64,000 bases of DNA, from contig NZ_WOEZ01000032.1 in NCBI RefSeq assembly GCF_013177735.1, positions 62,001 through 126,000 on the forward strand, read 5' to 3'. Position 1 is the first letter of the stretch. The number at the start of each line of letters is the position of its first letter. Below the pieces are notes generated by a model. It was not told the DNA's origin and made no database searches. It was given only the letters and a program-made list of their open reading frames with translations. This document shows positions 16,894 through 25,079 of this stretch, one piece after another. The DNA comes from Paraburkholderia elongata (GTDB taxonomy: Bacteria > Pseudomonadota > Gammaproteobacteria > Burkholderiales > Burkholderiaceae). The position numbers were made by a program, and so were the translations under genes.

Positions 16894-18534
16894 TCAATAC
16901 CCCACTGATTTTTTGTCGGGCGCCGGCGCGCCGGGCGCTTTCGCGTGGCGCGCCCGTGCGTCGGGTTCGATCGGATCGTGCAGCAGCGCGTCGCGGTTCG
17001 TATAACCCGCGAACGCCGCTGCAAGCAGCGCGTCCTGGGTCCAGCTTCCGCGCTCGAACATACCCGTCATCCGTCCTGCCGACATCACCCCGATCCGGTC
17101 GCAAATCGACATCAACTCGCGCAGATCGCTCGACACCACCACCAACGCGCGGCCTTCCCGCGCGAGCGCGCCCATCAAGGCATAGATATCGAACTTCGCA
17201 CCGACGTCGATGCCGCGAGTGGGCTCGTCGAACAGCAGCACCGTGCAATCACGGGCGAGCCAGCGCCCGATCACCACCTTCTGCTGGTTGCCGCCGGAGA
17301 GCTCGGACACCGGCTGCGACGGCCCCGAACTGCGGATGCTCATCGCGTCGATCTGTTTGCGCGCCAGCGCCGCCTCGCGACGGCCGTCCACCACGCCGTT
17401 CTTCGATACCGCACGCAGATGACCGAGCGAGATATTGGCCGCAATAGGCTGCGTCAGCAGCAGGCCCTCGCCTTTGCGATCCTCCGTAATCAGCGCGATG
17501 CCGTTCTTCACGGCGTCCGATGGCGACGAAACCTTCACGGGCTCGAGCGGGCCGCCGCCCTGTGCGATCGACACCGTGCCGGCATCCGCGCGATCGGCCC
17601 CGTAGATGAGCCGCATCAATTCCGTGCGGCCCGCGCCGATCAACCCGCTAACGCCGAAAATCTCGCCCGCCTTCACTTCGAAGGACACATCGCGCACGAC
17701 CGGCTCGCGGGTCATACCCGTGACCTTGAGCGCCACGTCGCCAATGCGCCGCTCGCCGAGATCGATTCGCTCGCCGATATCGCGCCCAACCATCAGCGTA
17801 ACCAGACGGTCGGCCGAGAGATTGGCCATCTCGTCGACATGTACGAGCCGCCCATCGCGCAGCACCGCAGCGCGGCGCGCGATACGCTTCAACTCTTCCA
17901 GTCTGTGCGAGATGTACACCAGCGCCACGCCGCGCGTCTTGAGCCGCTCGACCTGCTCGAACAGCAGGTCCACTTCGCGGGCGGTCAGCATCGCAGTCGG
18001 TTCGTCGAGGATCAGCACGCGGCAATCGCCGATCAGATTGCGCGCGATCTCGACCATCTGCTGATGCCCGATGCCGAGCGTGCCCACCAGCGTGTCAGGG
18101 TGGATCGCGTCGAGCCCGACTTGCGCCATGGCGTGCCGGGCATCCTCGCGCAGTTTGGCGCGGTCGATCCAGCCGAACATGCCGCGCTGCGGCAAGCGGT
18201 TCAGGAACAGGTTCTCCGCCACCGAGAGGGTCGGCAGCAGGTTCAACTCCTGCATGACCATGCGCACGCCGAGCGCCTCGGCGTCCTTGCGGCTGGTCGG
18301 CGTGTAGACCGCGCCGCCTAGCGTCATCGAGCCGGTAGTCGGCGTGACGAGACCGCCGACGATCTTGGACAAGGTGCTCTTGCCCGCGCCGTTTTCGCCG
18401 GTCAGCGCCAGCACCTCGCCTGCGTACAGTTCCAGCGAGATATCGGCGAGCACCGGCCCGGCGTAGGTCTTGCCGATGCCGTGAACACTCAGCACGGGCG
18501 GGACATCGGCAAGCGATAGGATGGGAGTAGACAT
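16894..18534 (-). CDS. rbsA: Ribose-type ABC transporter ATPase, two nucleotide-binding domains
   Basis: 546 residues from the ATG at 18534; a TTG seven codons earlier is also open. The first domain has Walker A GENGAGKSTLSK, the signature region IGHQQMVEIARNL and Walker B VLILDEPTAM. The second has the degenerate GLIGAGRTELMRLIYG loop usual for RbsA/MglA/XylG proteins and SELSGGNQQKVVIGRWL. It energises the RbsC permease. It follows rbsB across a 73-bp gap that contains a strong hairpin. Confidence 0.9.
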   Translation of the reverse strand: MSTPILSLADVPPVLSVHGIGKTYAGPVLADISLELYAGEVLALTGENGAGKSTLSKIVGGLVTPTTGSMTLGGAVYTPTSRKDAEALGVRMVMQELNLLPTLSVAENLFLNRLPQRGMFGWIDRAKLREDARHAMAQVGLDAIHPDTLVGTLGIGHQQMVEIARNLIGDCRVLILDEPTAMLTAREVDLLFEQVERLKTRGVALVYISHRLEELKRIARRAAVLRDGRLVHVDEMANLSADRLVTLMVGRDIGERIDLGERRIGDVALKVTGMTREPVVRDVSFEVKAGEIFGVSGLIGAGRTELMRLIYGADRADAGTVSIAQGGGPLEPVKVSSPSDAVKNGIALITEDRKGEGLLLTQPIAANISLGHLRAVSKNGVVDGRREAALARKQIDAMSIRSSGPSQPVSELSGGNQQKVVIGRWLARDCTVLLFDEPTRGIDVGAKFDIYALMGALAREGRALVVVSSDLRELMSICDRIGVMSAGRMTGMFERGSWTQDALLAAAFAGYTNRDALLHDPIEPDARARHAKAPGAPAPDKKSVGY

Positions 18535-18565
18535 CAGAATGATAAAGCGCGACAAAGATCAGGCG

Positions 18566-18595
18566 GCGTGGCCCGTCATGCAACACGGGCCACGC
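18566..18595. promoter_or_regulatory. Hairpin between rbsB and rbsA
   Basis: GCGTGGCCCG and CGGGCCACGC form a perfect 10-bp stem with a 10-nt loop, 12 nt after the rbsB stop on the coding strand. No U-tract follows, so it more likely stabilises the rbsB message against 3' decay or partly attenuates read-through than terminates fully. Confidence 0.6.
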
Positions 18596-18607
18596 GTTAT
18601 GCCCGTC

Positions 18608-19579
18608 TTACTTGGTGACCAGATCGACAGGCGTTTCGACGACGCCCGACAATTCCGACTGCTTCTTGTGTTCAGCAAGTGCCTTCAAAGCCGTATCGAT
18701 ACCGAACACGGCCTGTCTGGCGGCGTACTGATTGGCTGTGGCGAGAACGCGGCCATCGGCGAGCATCGGCTTGATCGCATTGATGTCGTCGTAGCCCACC
18801 ACCTGCACCTTGCCGGCCTTGCCTGCCGCGCGCACAGCCGATACCGCGCCGATTGCCATATTGTCATTGCCGCACAGCAGCGCCTTGACGTCCGGGTTCG
18901 CATTCAGAATCTGGCTCGCGACGGCGTTGCCCTTGTCGATTTCCCATTCGCCCGACTGCAGCGAGACGACCTTCATGCCGCCCGCCGCCATGGCCTGCTT
19001 GAAGCCGGCCGAGCGTTGCTGCGCGTTGGTGGTGGTCGAGACGCCTTCGATAATGGCGACGTTGTCGCCCGACTTCAGATGCTTGGCCAGGTAGTCGCCC
19101 ACCTTCAGTGCGCCCTTCGCGTTATCCGGGCCGACGAACGGGATGTTCAGGTCTTTCGACTTGAGCACGTCCGGATCCAGCTTGTTGTCAATATTGACCA
19201 CGATGATGCCGGCGTCGACCGCCTTCTTGAGCACCGGCACCAGCGCCTTGGAATCGGCCGGTGCGATCACGAGTGCATCGACTTTCGACACGATCATCTG
19301 CTCGACGATGCGAATCTGGTTAGCCGTATCCGTTTCGTCCTTGATGCCGTTCGTGACGAGATCGAATTTCGTCGGGTTCTGCTTCTGATAGTCTTTCGCG
19401 CCGGTTTCCATGGTCAGGAAAAACTCGTTCGCCAGGGACTTCATCACCAGGGCGACTTTCGGCTTGTGAGCGGCCTGGGTGGCCTGAGCGAACGCCGCGC
19501 CCGGCAAGATCGACACCGCGAGGAAAGCTGCGCTGGCTACGATGGCGCGACGCCGCGCCGGTTGGAAATGACGAATCAT
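18608..19579 (-). CDS. rbsB: Ribose-type ABC transporter periplasmic binding protein
   Basis: 323 residues from an ATG at 19579 with GGAGA just upstream; the frame stays open further but that part lacks signal-peptide character. A clear signal peptide (ARRRAIVASAAFLAVSILPGAAFAQA) is followed by a periplasmic-binding-protein type I fold: KVALVMKSLANEFFLTMETGAKDY, VDALVIAPADSKALVPVLKKA and LLCGNDNMAIGAVSAVRAAG. It captures the sugar in the periplasm. It is the first gene of the rbsB-A-C-K operon. Ribose is inferred from the ribokinase gene; other pentoses or related sugars are possible. Confidence 0.88.
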   Translation of the reverse strand: MIRHFQPARRRAIVASAAFLAVSILPGAAFAQATQAAHKPKVALVMKSLANEFFLTMETGAKDYQKQNPTKFDLVTNGIKDETDTANQIRIVEQMIVSKVDALVIAPADSKALVPVLKKAVDAGIIVVNIDNKLDPDVLKSKDLNIPFVGPDNAKGALKVGDYLAKHLKSGDNVAIIEGVSTTTNAQQRSAGFKQAMAAGGMKVVSLQSGEWEIDKGNAVASQILNANPDVKALLCGNDNMAIGAVSAVRAAGKAGKVQVVGYDDINAIKPMLADGRVLATANQYAARQAVFGIDTALKALAEHKKQSELSGVVETPVDLVTK

Positions 19580-19758
19580 TGATGTCTCCGTATCGCTCGT
19601 TCGGTCTACGTACTGATAGCCGTTGAGTCGTGTGATGGATTGGGTCGCCACACCTGCCGCCGGCCACCGATGAAACCCTCGAGTTTCTCTGCCGGATGCT
19701 CGGACGAGTATGGCCAGGTCCAATGCTATCCTCGCGATCCACGTTATGCTATGCCCAA

Positions 19759-19781
19759 TTTCAAAACTTGGCGTTTCAAAA
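19759..19781. promoter_or_regulatory. Direct TTTCAAAA repeats at the rbs/LysR divergent promoter
   Basis: TTTCAAAA occurs at 19759-19766 and again at 19774-19781, 15 bp apart, immediately before the LysR start in the 202-bp gap to rbsB. The flanking CCAA...TTGG adds partial dyad symmetry. This is a candidate regulator-binding site, supported only by repetition and position. Confidence 0.3.
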
Positions 19782-20654
19782 ATGGAACACGTAGACTGGG
19801 ACGACCTGCGGATTCTGGTGGAGATCGCGCGCGGCGGGACCATGCGAGCGGCTGCGGCGGCATGCGATCTGAGCGCGCCGACCCTGTCGCGCCGCCTGAC
19901 CGAGCTTGAACGGCGGCTGGGCGAGCCGCTCATCGACCGGGTGCCGTCAGGCTGTGCGGTGACGGCATTCGGCGCGCGCGTGCTGGCCTGGGCCGAGCAG
20001 ATGGAAGATCTCGCCCACCAGATCGAGCGCGCCGCAGACGTGACCGGCGGCGCAGGCGCTCACGGCACGGTGCGGATCAACGCCGTCGAATGGCCGTCTT
20101 ACATATTGCTTAAGTTGCTCGGCTCGTTCCAGGAGCGGCTGCCCGGCCTCGCCATCGAAGTGCTGACTTCACGACGGCCGTATAGCCTTGCCCGCCGCGA
20201 AGCGGACATCGCGCTGTGGTCCGAATGCCCCGACGAGGGCGATCTCTATGTCCGGCGCATCGGCAAGATCCGCTTCGGGCTCTTCGGTTCGCGCGACTAC
20301 TATCTGCGCCACAAGGCAGCGATCACGAGGAAGGAATGGGACAAGCTGTCGTTCGTCGGTTATGACGACCGGCAGCCCGATCATCCGGCCACGCAATGGC
20401 TGAAAACCCTGCCCGGCGCGCCTGCGCCTTCGCTACGAAGCAGCTATGGCATGGGCGTATTCGACGGCGTGCTGGGCGGCTCAGGGCTCGGCGTCCTAGC
20501 CCAGCTCGCGGGCGACACCACGAGCGATCTCGTCTGCATCGAGAAGCACATCAAGCCGCTCGACCAGGACGTGTGGATGGTGCTGCATCCCGCCCTGCGC
20601 GATAGCGAGCGGATCCGGACCGTGGCCGACCTCATCGCCGAGATCTTCCGTTAG
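19782..20654 (+). CDS. LysR-family transcriptional regulator, divergent from rbs operon
   Basis: 290 residues from the ATG at 19782; the open frame begins at 19710 but this start puts the helix-turn-helix (WDDLRILVEIARGGTMRAAA, then CDLSAPTLSRRLTELERRLG) at the normal place. There is no clear ribosome-binding site, so the start is not secure. The effector domain is of the type seen in LysR proteins with a short C-terminus. It is divergent from rbsB. Ribose operons are usually controlled by LacI-type RbsR, so control by a LysR protein would be unusual; it may instead act elsewhere. Confidence 0.82.
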   Translation: MEHVDWDDLRILVEIARGGTMRAAAAACDLSAPTLSRRLTELERRLGEPLIDRVPSGCAVTAFGARVLAWAEQMEDLAHQIERAADVTGGAGAHGTVRINAVEWPSYILLKLLGSFQERLPGLAIEVLTSRRPYSLARREADIALWSECPDEGDLYVRRIGKIRFGLFGSRDYYLRHKAAITRKEWDKLSFVGYDDRQPDHPATQWLKTLPGAPAPSLRSSYGMGVFDGVLGGSGLGVLAQLAGDTTSDLVCIEKHIKPLDQDVWMVLHPALRDSERIRTVADLIAEIFR

Positions 20655-20734
20655 GCCGGGGCCGGGGGCCCTGTCGCTCGCGATGTTCCGGTAGCTTCAC
20701 CGGGCATCGGCAAAAACTCACGCTTTTCCGTTAT

Positions 20735-21106
20735 CTAGTGCGCAAGCACCGCGCCGAGATTGAGTTCATCGGCAACCTTCTTCAATCGCTTGTCGCGTGT
20801 CCAGAGGGTGGTGCCGGGCTGTAGGCGCGCGGACGCCAACAGCGACGTATCGACATATCCGATTCCACGATTGAACAAACCTTCGCGCTCGATCAGATAA
20901 AACGTCTCCTCCGGCGTTGCAACTGGCGCGCGCGGCAGATCGAGCAACGCGCCAAGCACGACCTCACGGTCACGCAGGCTACCGAGCGAAATCTCGCCTA
21001 TCACATAGGGATGAGCCAGCACACGCTCTTCGGCAAGCAGGCTAATCAGCATGGAATCAGAGGCGTTGATGTGGTCAATCCAGATCGACGTGTCGACAAG
21101 AATCAT
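20735..21106 (-). CDS. vapC: VapC-family PIN-domain toxin
   Basis: 123 residues. It starts MILVDTSIWIDHIN with the first PIN-domain acidic residue (D5). A conserved Glu follows in VIGEISLGSL, and the C-terminal acidic residues in GIGYVDTSLLASA and LWTRDKRL complete the metal site. VapC toxins are Mg-dependent RNases that cut tRNA or rRNA. The start overlaps the stop of the upstream antitoxin gene by 4 bp (ATGA), the standard coupling of these modules. Confidence 0.88.
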   Translation of the reverse strand: MILVDTSIWIDHINASDSMLISLLAEERVLAHPYVIGEISLGSLRDREVVLGALLDLPRAPVATPEETFYLIEREGLFNRGIGYVDTSLLASARLQPGTTLWTRDKRLKKVADELNLGAVLAH

Positions 21107-21300
21107 TCGACGTCCTGCCGGCGACGCGGCGCCCCCTTGATGCCCGGTTGGCTACCGCCAAGATTCGCGAGCCGTTTCGCTGCTTCGCGTTGGATCAAGG
21201 CCTTTAGCGCTTCGCGCACGAGCGCCGTTTTTTCCTCCACGCCTGTATAAGCTTGAGCCTTGGCGATCAAGTCGTCATCAAGCGAAATAGTCGTACGCAT
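21103..21300 (-). CDS. vapB: VapB-family antitoxin
   Basis: 65 residues from the ATG at 21300, with GGAG at the right distance; the open frame upstream to 21402 is not needed. MRTTISLDDDLIAKAQAYTG is a typical ribbon-helix-helix N-terminus, followed by EEKTALVREALKALIQREAAKRLANLGG and a basic C-terminal tail that would wrap the toxin. It should neutralise the VapC toxin and repress its own promoter, where a direct repeat is visible just upstream. Confidence 0.85.
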   Translation of the reverse strand: MRTTISLDDDLIAKAQAYTGVEEKTALVREALKALIQREAAKRLANLGGSQPGIKGAPRRRQDVE

Positions 21301-21313
21301 GGGAATCTCCGCA

Positions 21314-21346
21314 AATATTAGCACCAATAATAGCATCGTTTGATGC
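21314..21346. promoter_or_regulatory. Candidate vapBC autoregulatory operator
   Basis: AATATTAGCA (21314-21323) and AATAATAGCA (21326-21335) are direct repeats with one mismatch, 12 bp apart. They overlap GCATC-GTTT-GATGC (21333-21346), a perfect inverted repeat. They begin 14 bp before the vapB start. Ribbon-helix-helix antitoxins often bind such closely spaced repeats. Confidence 0.45.
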
Positions 21347-21402
21347 CTATAAAAGTGCATTTTGCCGTCTCGTAATGAGCGCGCTTTGCCGCAACATTCC
21401 AA

Positions 21403-21663
21403 TGCAGTTGCACGTGAAAACAGCGAAAACCGCCCGCGAACACTGACCAGATATCGCGTCCTCGGAAAAAAGACGGTTCCGGGTCGCCAGTCAGCCGGAT
21501 TGCGTTAAACAGGTTTGCAACACGCTCGCAGCCCCTCCTACCGGGTTGTCAATTTTGTTTGCCGATGTAATGATATAACATTCTGGACGTCAAACGACAG
21601 CCAGGAAGAACGTCAACAAGACGGAAACGCATCCACCCAGCGCTCAACCCTGAATAAATAAAG
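21403..21663. other. Intergenic region between vapBC and the TonB-receptor operon
   Basis: The full gap from the vapB start (21301) to the receptor start is 363 bp. Apart from the vapBC repeats and the Zur-like site at 21564 I see no gene, tRNA or strong hairpin in it. Confidence 0.6.
21564..21582. promoter_or_regulatory. Zur-box-like site upstream of TonB-receptor/ExbBD/TonB operon
   Basis: GATGTAATGATATAACATT matches the enterobacterial Zur consensus AATGTTATAATATAACATT at 16 of 19 positions, including the whole ATATAACATT half. It lies 81 bp before the receptor start. Zur represses zinc-uptake genes when zinc is plentiful, so this operon is probably induced by zinc starvation. Confidence 0.6.
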
Positions 21664-24009
21664 ATGAAAAACCGCACGCGCGTCTCCCACGCAGCCCTGC
21701 TGCTGTTCGCTATCGCTGCCCATGCCCATGCCGCGCCCGACGAAAGCTCGGTAACGGGCGCCGTCACCGACGCAGCGGGCAAGCCCGTCCGGAACGCCAC
21801 CGTCAGCGTTCAGAACGCAAGCGGTGCCGCTATCAGCGAAGCGAAAACAGACGCAGACGGCCATTTCGCGATCGCTCACGTGAGCCCGGGCACCTACGCG
21901 ATTGTCGTCACCGCGCCGGGATTCGCGAGCGGCAGCAGCATGGCGACCACGACTGCGGGCGCGGAAAGCGCGGTGAGCGTCAAACTCGCTCAAAGCGACA
22001 CACTCGATGTTCAGGTAAACGCAAAGCGTCTCGATCGGGCCCGCAACGGACTGCTGCCGGAAACCGGCAGCAGCGTGTACCGCTTCAGCCAGGCCGATAT
22101 CAATGCGCTGCCCGCGGGGCAAGATACGCCGCTCAACCAGGTGCTGCTCCAGGCGCCCGGCGTGGCAAGCGATTCATTTGGGCAGTTGCACGTGCGCGGA
22201 GACCACGCGAACCTGCAATACCGCATCAACGGCATCATCATTCCCGAGCCCATCAGCGGTTTCGGCCAGGCACTCGACACCCGCATCATCGACCAGGTGA
22301 ACCTGCTCACCGGCGCATTGCCGGCGCAGTATGGCTACCGCACGGCAGGCGTGGTGGACATCCGCACGAAGACGGGTGATGCAGGCAACGGTGGATCCAT
22401 CGACGTGTTCGGCGGCAGCCATCAGACGATCAAGACCAGCGCGGATGTATTCGGCAATCAGGGGCCGTTCAGCTACTACTTTAGCGGCTCGCTCGGCATG
22501 AACAACCTCGGGATCGAGAATCCCACCGCCAGTGCCAACGCGATTCACGACCACACCCGTCAGGGCGATGCGTTCGGCTACATGTCGTACATCATCAACC
22601 CGCTCACGCGCGTGAGCGTGATGTTCGGCACGACGAGCAACCAGTTCGAGATTCCCAACACGCCCGGCTTGCCGACCAATTTCACACTCAACGGCAACAA
22701 CACGTTCGATTCGAGCCAGCTGAACGAAACGCAATCGGAGTTGAACAACTTCGCCGTGGTCGCCCTCCAGGGCACCAATGGCGGAGCTCTCGACTATCAG
22801 GTTGCCCTCTTTACACGCTACACGCGGACGCAATTCAATCCCGATCCGGTCGGCGATCTGCTCTTTAACGGCGTAGCGTCACAGGATTTTCACAGCAACT
22901 CGGCCAACGGCGCCCAGGTGGACACGACCTGGCGGCTGAACGACAAGCATACGGTCCGGGCGGGCCTCTTCTTCCAGCAAGAACACGCGGTGTTCGATGA
23001 CAGCGTCAACGTATTCGCGACGGACAGCAATGGCAGCCAGTTATCCGATCAGCCCTTCAATATTCAGGATTCCAGCAGCAAGACCGGTTATCTGTACAGC
23101 GCCTATGTGCAGGACGAATGGAAAATCACCGACAAGCTCACGCTCAACTATGGCCTTCGCTACGACAAGATGGACGAGTACGTCAGTGCAAGCCAGCTTA
23201 GCCCTCGAATCGGCCTCGTCTATGCGCTGACGCCGGCCACGACGTTCCATGCCGGTTACGCGCGCTATTTCACACCGCCTGCGTTCGAGCTGGTGTCCGG
23301 GTCGACCATTAGCCGCTTCAATGGCACGACCAACCAGAGTCCGTCGAACCTGAACGATCAGGTGCAACCGGAACGCAGCCATTATTTCGACCTCGGTGTG
23401 ACGCAGCGCCTCGGGTCGAACGTGACGGTCGGACTCGACGCTTACTACAAGAAATCGACGAACCTGCTCGATGAAGGACAGTTCGGCTCCGCACTCATCT
23501 TCACGCCGTTCAACTATCGGGAAGGCCGCGTGTATGGGGTCGAATTCACGGCCAACTATAAGCAGGATAACGTATCGGCTTACGCGAATCTCGCGTGGAG
23601 CCGCGCGCAGGGAACGCAGATCGATTCAGCGCAGTTCAATTTCGACCCCGCGGAACTCGCCTATATCAACAGCCACTGGGTCTATCTGGATCATGACCAG
23701 CGCGTCACCGCGTCATTCGGCGGAACCTACGATCTCGGCAGAACGACCTTTACGTTCGATGGGCTGGTGGGAAGCGGTTTGCGTAGCGGCTTTGCAAACA
23801 CCGATAGGCTGCCGGTCTATGCGCAAGTCAATCTCGGTGTGATTCAGCACTTCAACCAGCCGCTCATTGGGAAATTCGATGCACGCCTGCTCGTGGTCAA
23901 CGCGTTCAACCGCGTCTATGAGTTGCGCAACGGATCGGGGATCGGCGTCGGCGCACCGCAATATGGCCCACATTTCGCCGTTTACGCCGGCATCACCAAG
24001 AATTTCTAA
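21664..24009 (+). CDS. TonB-dependent receptor with carboxypeptidase-like N-domain (probable zinc-responsive)
   Basis: 781 residues. A signal peptide (LLLFAIAAHAHAA) is followed by a carboxypeptidase-regulatory-like beta-sandwich (VTGAVTDAAGKPVRNATVSV ... DGHFAIAHVSPGTYAIVVTA) at about 28-115, then a plug (NQVLLQAPGVASDSFGQLHVRGD, VNLLTGALPAQYGYRTAGVVDI) and a 22-strand barrel (ANLQYRINGIII, YVQDEWKITDKLTLNYGLRYD). It heads an operon with its own ExbB, ExbD and TonB proteins. The Zur-like site upstream suggests a zinc or zincophore substrate; the sequence alone does not give the ligand. A metallophore or vitamin is the alternative. Confidence 0.85.
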   Translation: MKNRTRVSHAALLLFAIAAHAHAAPDESSVTGAVTDAAGKPVRNATVSVQNASGAAISEAKTDADGHFAIAHVSPGTYAIVVTAPGFASGSSMATTTAGAESAVSVKLAQSDTLDVQVNAKRLDRARNGLLPETGSSVYRFSQADINALPAGQDTPLNQVLLQAPGVASDSFGQLHVRGDHANLQYRINGIIIPEPISGFGQALDTRIIDQVNLLTGALPAQYGYRTAGVVDIRTKTGDAGNGGSIDVFGGSHQTIKTSADVFGNQGPFSYYFSGSLGMNNLGIENPTASANAIHDHTRQGDAFGYMSYIINPLTRVSVMFGTTSNQFEIPNTPGLPTNFTLNGNNTFDSSQLNETQSELNNFAVVALQGTNGGALDYQVALFTRYTRTQFNPDPVGDLLFNGVASQDFHSNSANGAQVDTTWRLNDKHTVRAGLFFQQEHAVFDDSVNVFATDSNGSQLSDQPFNIQDSSSKTGYLYSAYVQDEWKITDKLTLNYGLRYDKMDEYVSASQLSPRIGLVYALTPATTFHAGYARYFTPPAFELVSGSTISRFNGTTNQSPSNLNDQVQPERSHYFDLGVTQRLGSNVTVGLDAYYKKSTNLLDEGQFGSALIFTPFNYREGRVYGVEFTANYKQDNVSAYANLAWSRAQGTQIDSAQFNFDPAELAYINSHWVYLDHDQRVTASFGGTYDLGRTTFTFDGLVGSGLRSGFANTDRLPVYAQVNLGVIQHFNQPLIGKFDARLLVVNAFNRVYELRNGSGIGVGAPQYGPHFAVYAGITKNF

Positions 24010-24036
24010 GTCCGTCAGGCTACGAAGAGGTGCGGT

Positions 24037-24684
24037 ATGCAAGATTGGGTAAGCGTTCTAACGGCGGTACGGGTAGGCGGATGGGTCATCTATCCGTTGA
24101 CGATACTCGCCATTCTGGCGGTCGCCATCGCCCTCGACCGGGCCTATGTGTTTCTACGCTTTGGCCGGTTGCCGGGCACACTGTCTGGCACGCACGAAAT
24201 CGCTGCGCCCGGATCGGCACTTGATTGGGCCGGCAGATTAAAGGATGCCTCCAGTCAGAACGCATTCCGACGCATGAGCGCGCCGTGGGCGCCCGATCCT
24301 TCTGTACCGCTGTGGCTGCGCGAGGCAAAGGCGCAATCGGTTGCCTCGCAGATCGAACGCGACATGAGCAAAGGTTTCTGGGTGCTGGAAACCATCGTGA
24401 CGGCGGCGCCTCTGCTGGGTCTGCTGGGCACCATCGTCGGCATGATGCATTCGTTCCAGCTGTTCGGCGGCGATGGTCTCGTCGACCCGGGTGGCGTGAC
24501 CGGCGGCGTGGCACAGTCGTTGGTGGCAACCGCGATCGGCCTGGTGGTCGCGTTGTTCGCGCTCTTTGCATTCAACTATTTCTCGCGCCGACTCGAACGA
24601 CTCATGGATGAACTCGAGTCGTTCGCGAATGCGCGGCTCAGCGAAATCCGTCTTGCCGACACGCCCGCCGGAGCGCTGCCGTGA
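24037..24684 (+). CDS. exbB: ExbB/TolQ-family proton channel protein
   Basis: 215 residues. The N-terminal helix (VGGWVIYPLTILAILAVAIALDRAYVF) and a pair of C-terminal helices (TAAPLLGLLGTIVGMMHSFQLF; QSLVATAIGLVVALFALFAFNYF) are the standard ExbB/TolQ layout. It forms with ExbD the proton-driven motor that energises the TonB protein encoded downstream. It starts 27 bp after the receptor stop, and its stop overlaps the exbD start by 4 bp. It is most likely dedicated to the adjacent receptor. Confidence 0.9.
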   Translation: MQDWVSVLTAVRVGGWVIYPLTILAILAVAIALDRAYVFLRFGRLPGTLSGTHEIAAPGSALDWAGRLKDASSQNAFRRMSAPWAPDPSVPLWLREAKAQSVASQIERDMSKGFWVLETIVTAAPLLGLLGTIVGMMHSFQLFGGDGLVDPGGVTGGVAQSLVATAIGLVVALFALFAFNYFSRRLERLMDELESFANARLSEIRLADTPAGALP

Positions 24685-25079
24685 AGTTAAAGCGTTCGCG
24701 CGCGGCGAAGCGCGGTCGCATCGAAATCATTCCGATGATCGATGTGATGTTCTTTCTGCTGGCAACCTTCATGCTCGCATCGCTCGCAATGCAGCGGCTC
24801 GATGCCGTCAAGGTCAACCTCCCGGCCGGCCGCGCGCAGCAGATGGCGGCCCATGAACCGCTGACGATCTCGGTGGACAGCAGCAATGCGATATTCGTGA
24901 ACCATCAGTCAGTTCATCTCGATCAGATCGAGCCGACGGTAAAGCGCCTGCTGCAACCGGACGGCAATGTTGTTATCGCGGCTGACGACGCAGCGGGCAA
25001 CGGCGTGGTCGTTCAGGCGATGCTGGCCGCGCGCCGCGCTGGCGCCGAGCGGTTTCTGATCGCAGTGCGTCGTGAATAG
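24681..25079 (+). CDS. exbD: ExbD/TolR-family protein
   Basis: 132 residues. A basic N-terminus (KLKRSRAAKRGR) precedes the single membrane helix IPMIDVMFFLLATFMLAS, whose Asp is the conserved proton-coupling residue of ExbD. The periplasmic domain (LTISVDSSNAIFVNHQSV, VVIAADDAAGNGVVVQAMLAARRAG) is the usual length. It overlaps exbB upstream and the TonB gene downstream, so the three are translationally coupled. Confidence 0.9.
   Translation: MKLKRSRAAKRGRIEIIPMIDVMFFLLATFMLASLAMQRLDAVKVNLPAGRAQQMAAHEPLTISVDSSNAIFVNHQSVHLDQIEPTVKRLLQPDGNVVIAADDAAGNGVVVQAMLAARRAGAERFLIAVRRE

Noticed and set aside
15911..17248. 445-codon minus-strand frame across rbsC and rbsA
   Set aside because: Frame-shifted shadow of the two ABC genes; Arg-rich composition.
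20735..21346. Genomic island marked by the toxin-antitoxin pair
   Set aside because: No integrase, tRNA or flanking direct repeats; vapBC pairs are common as single modules.
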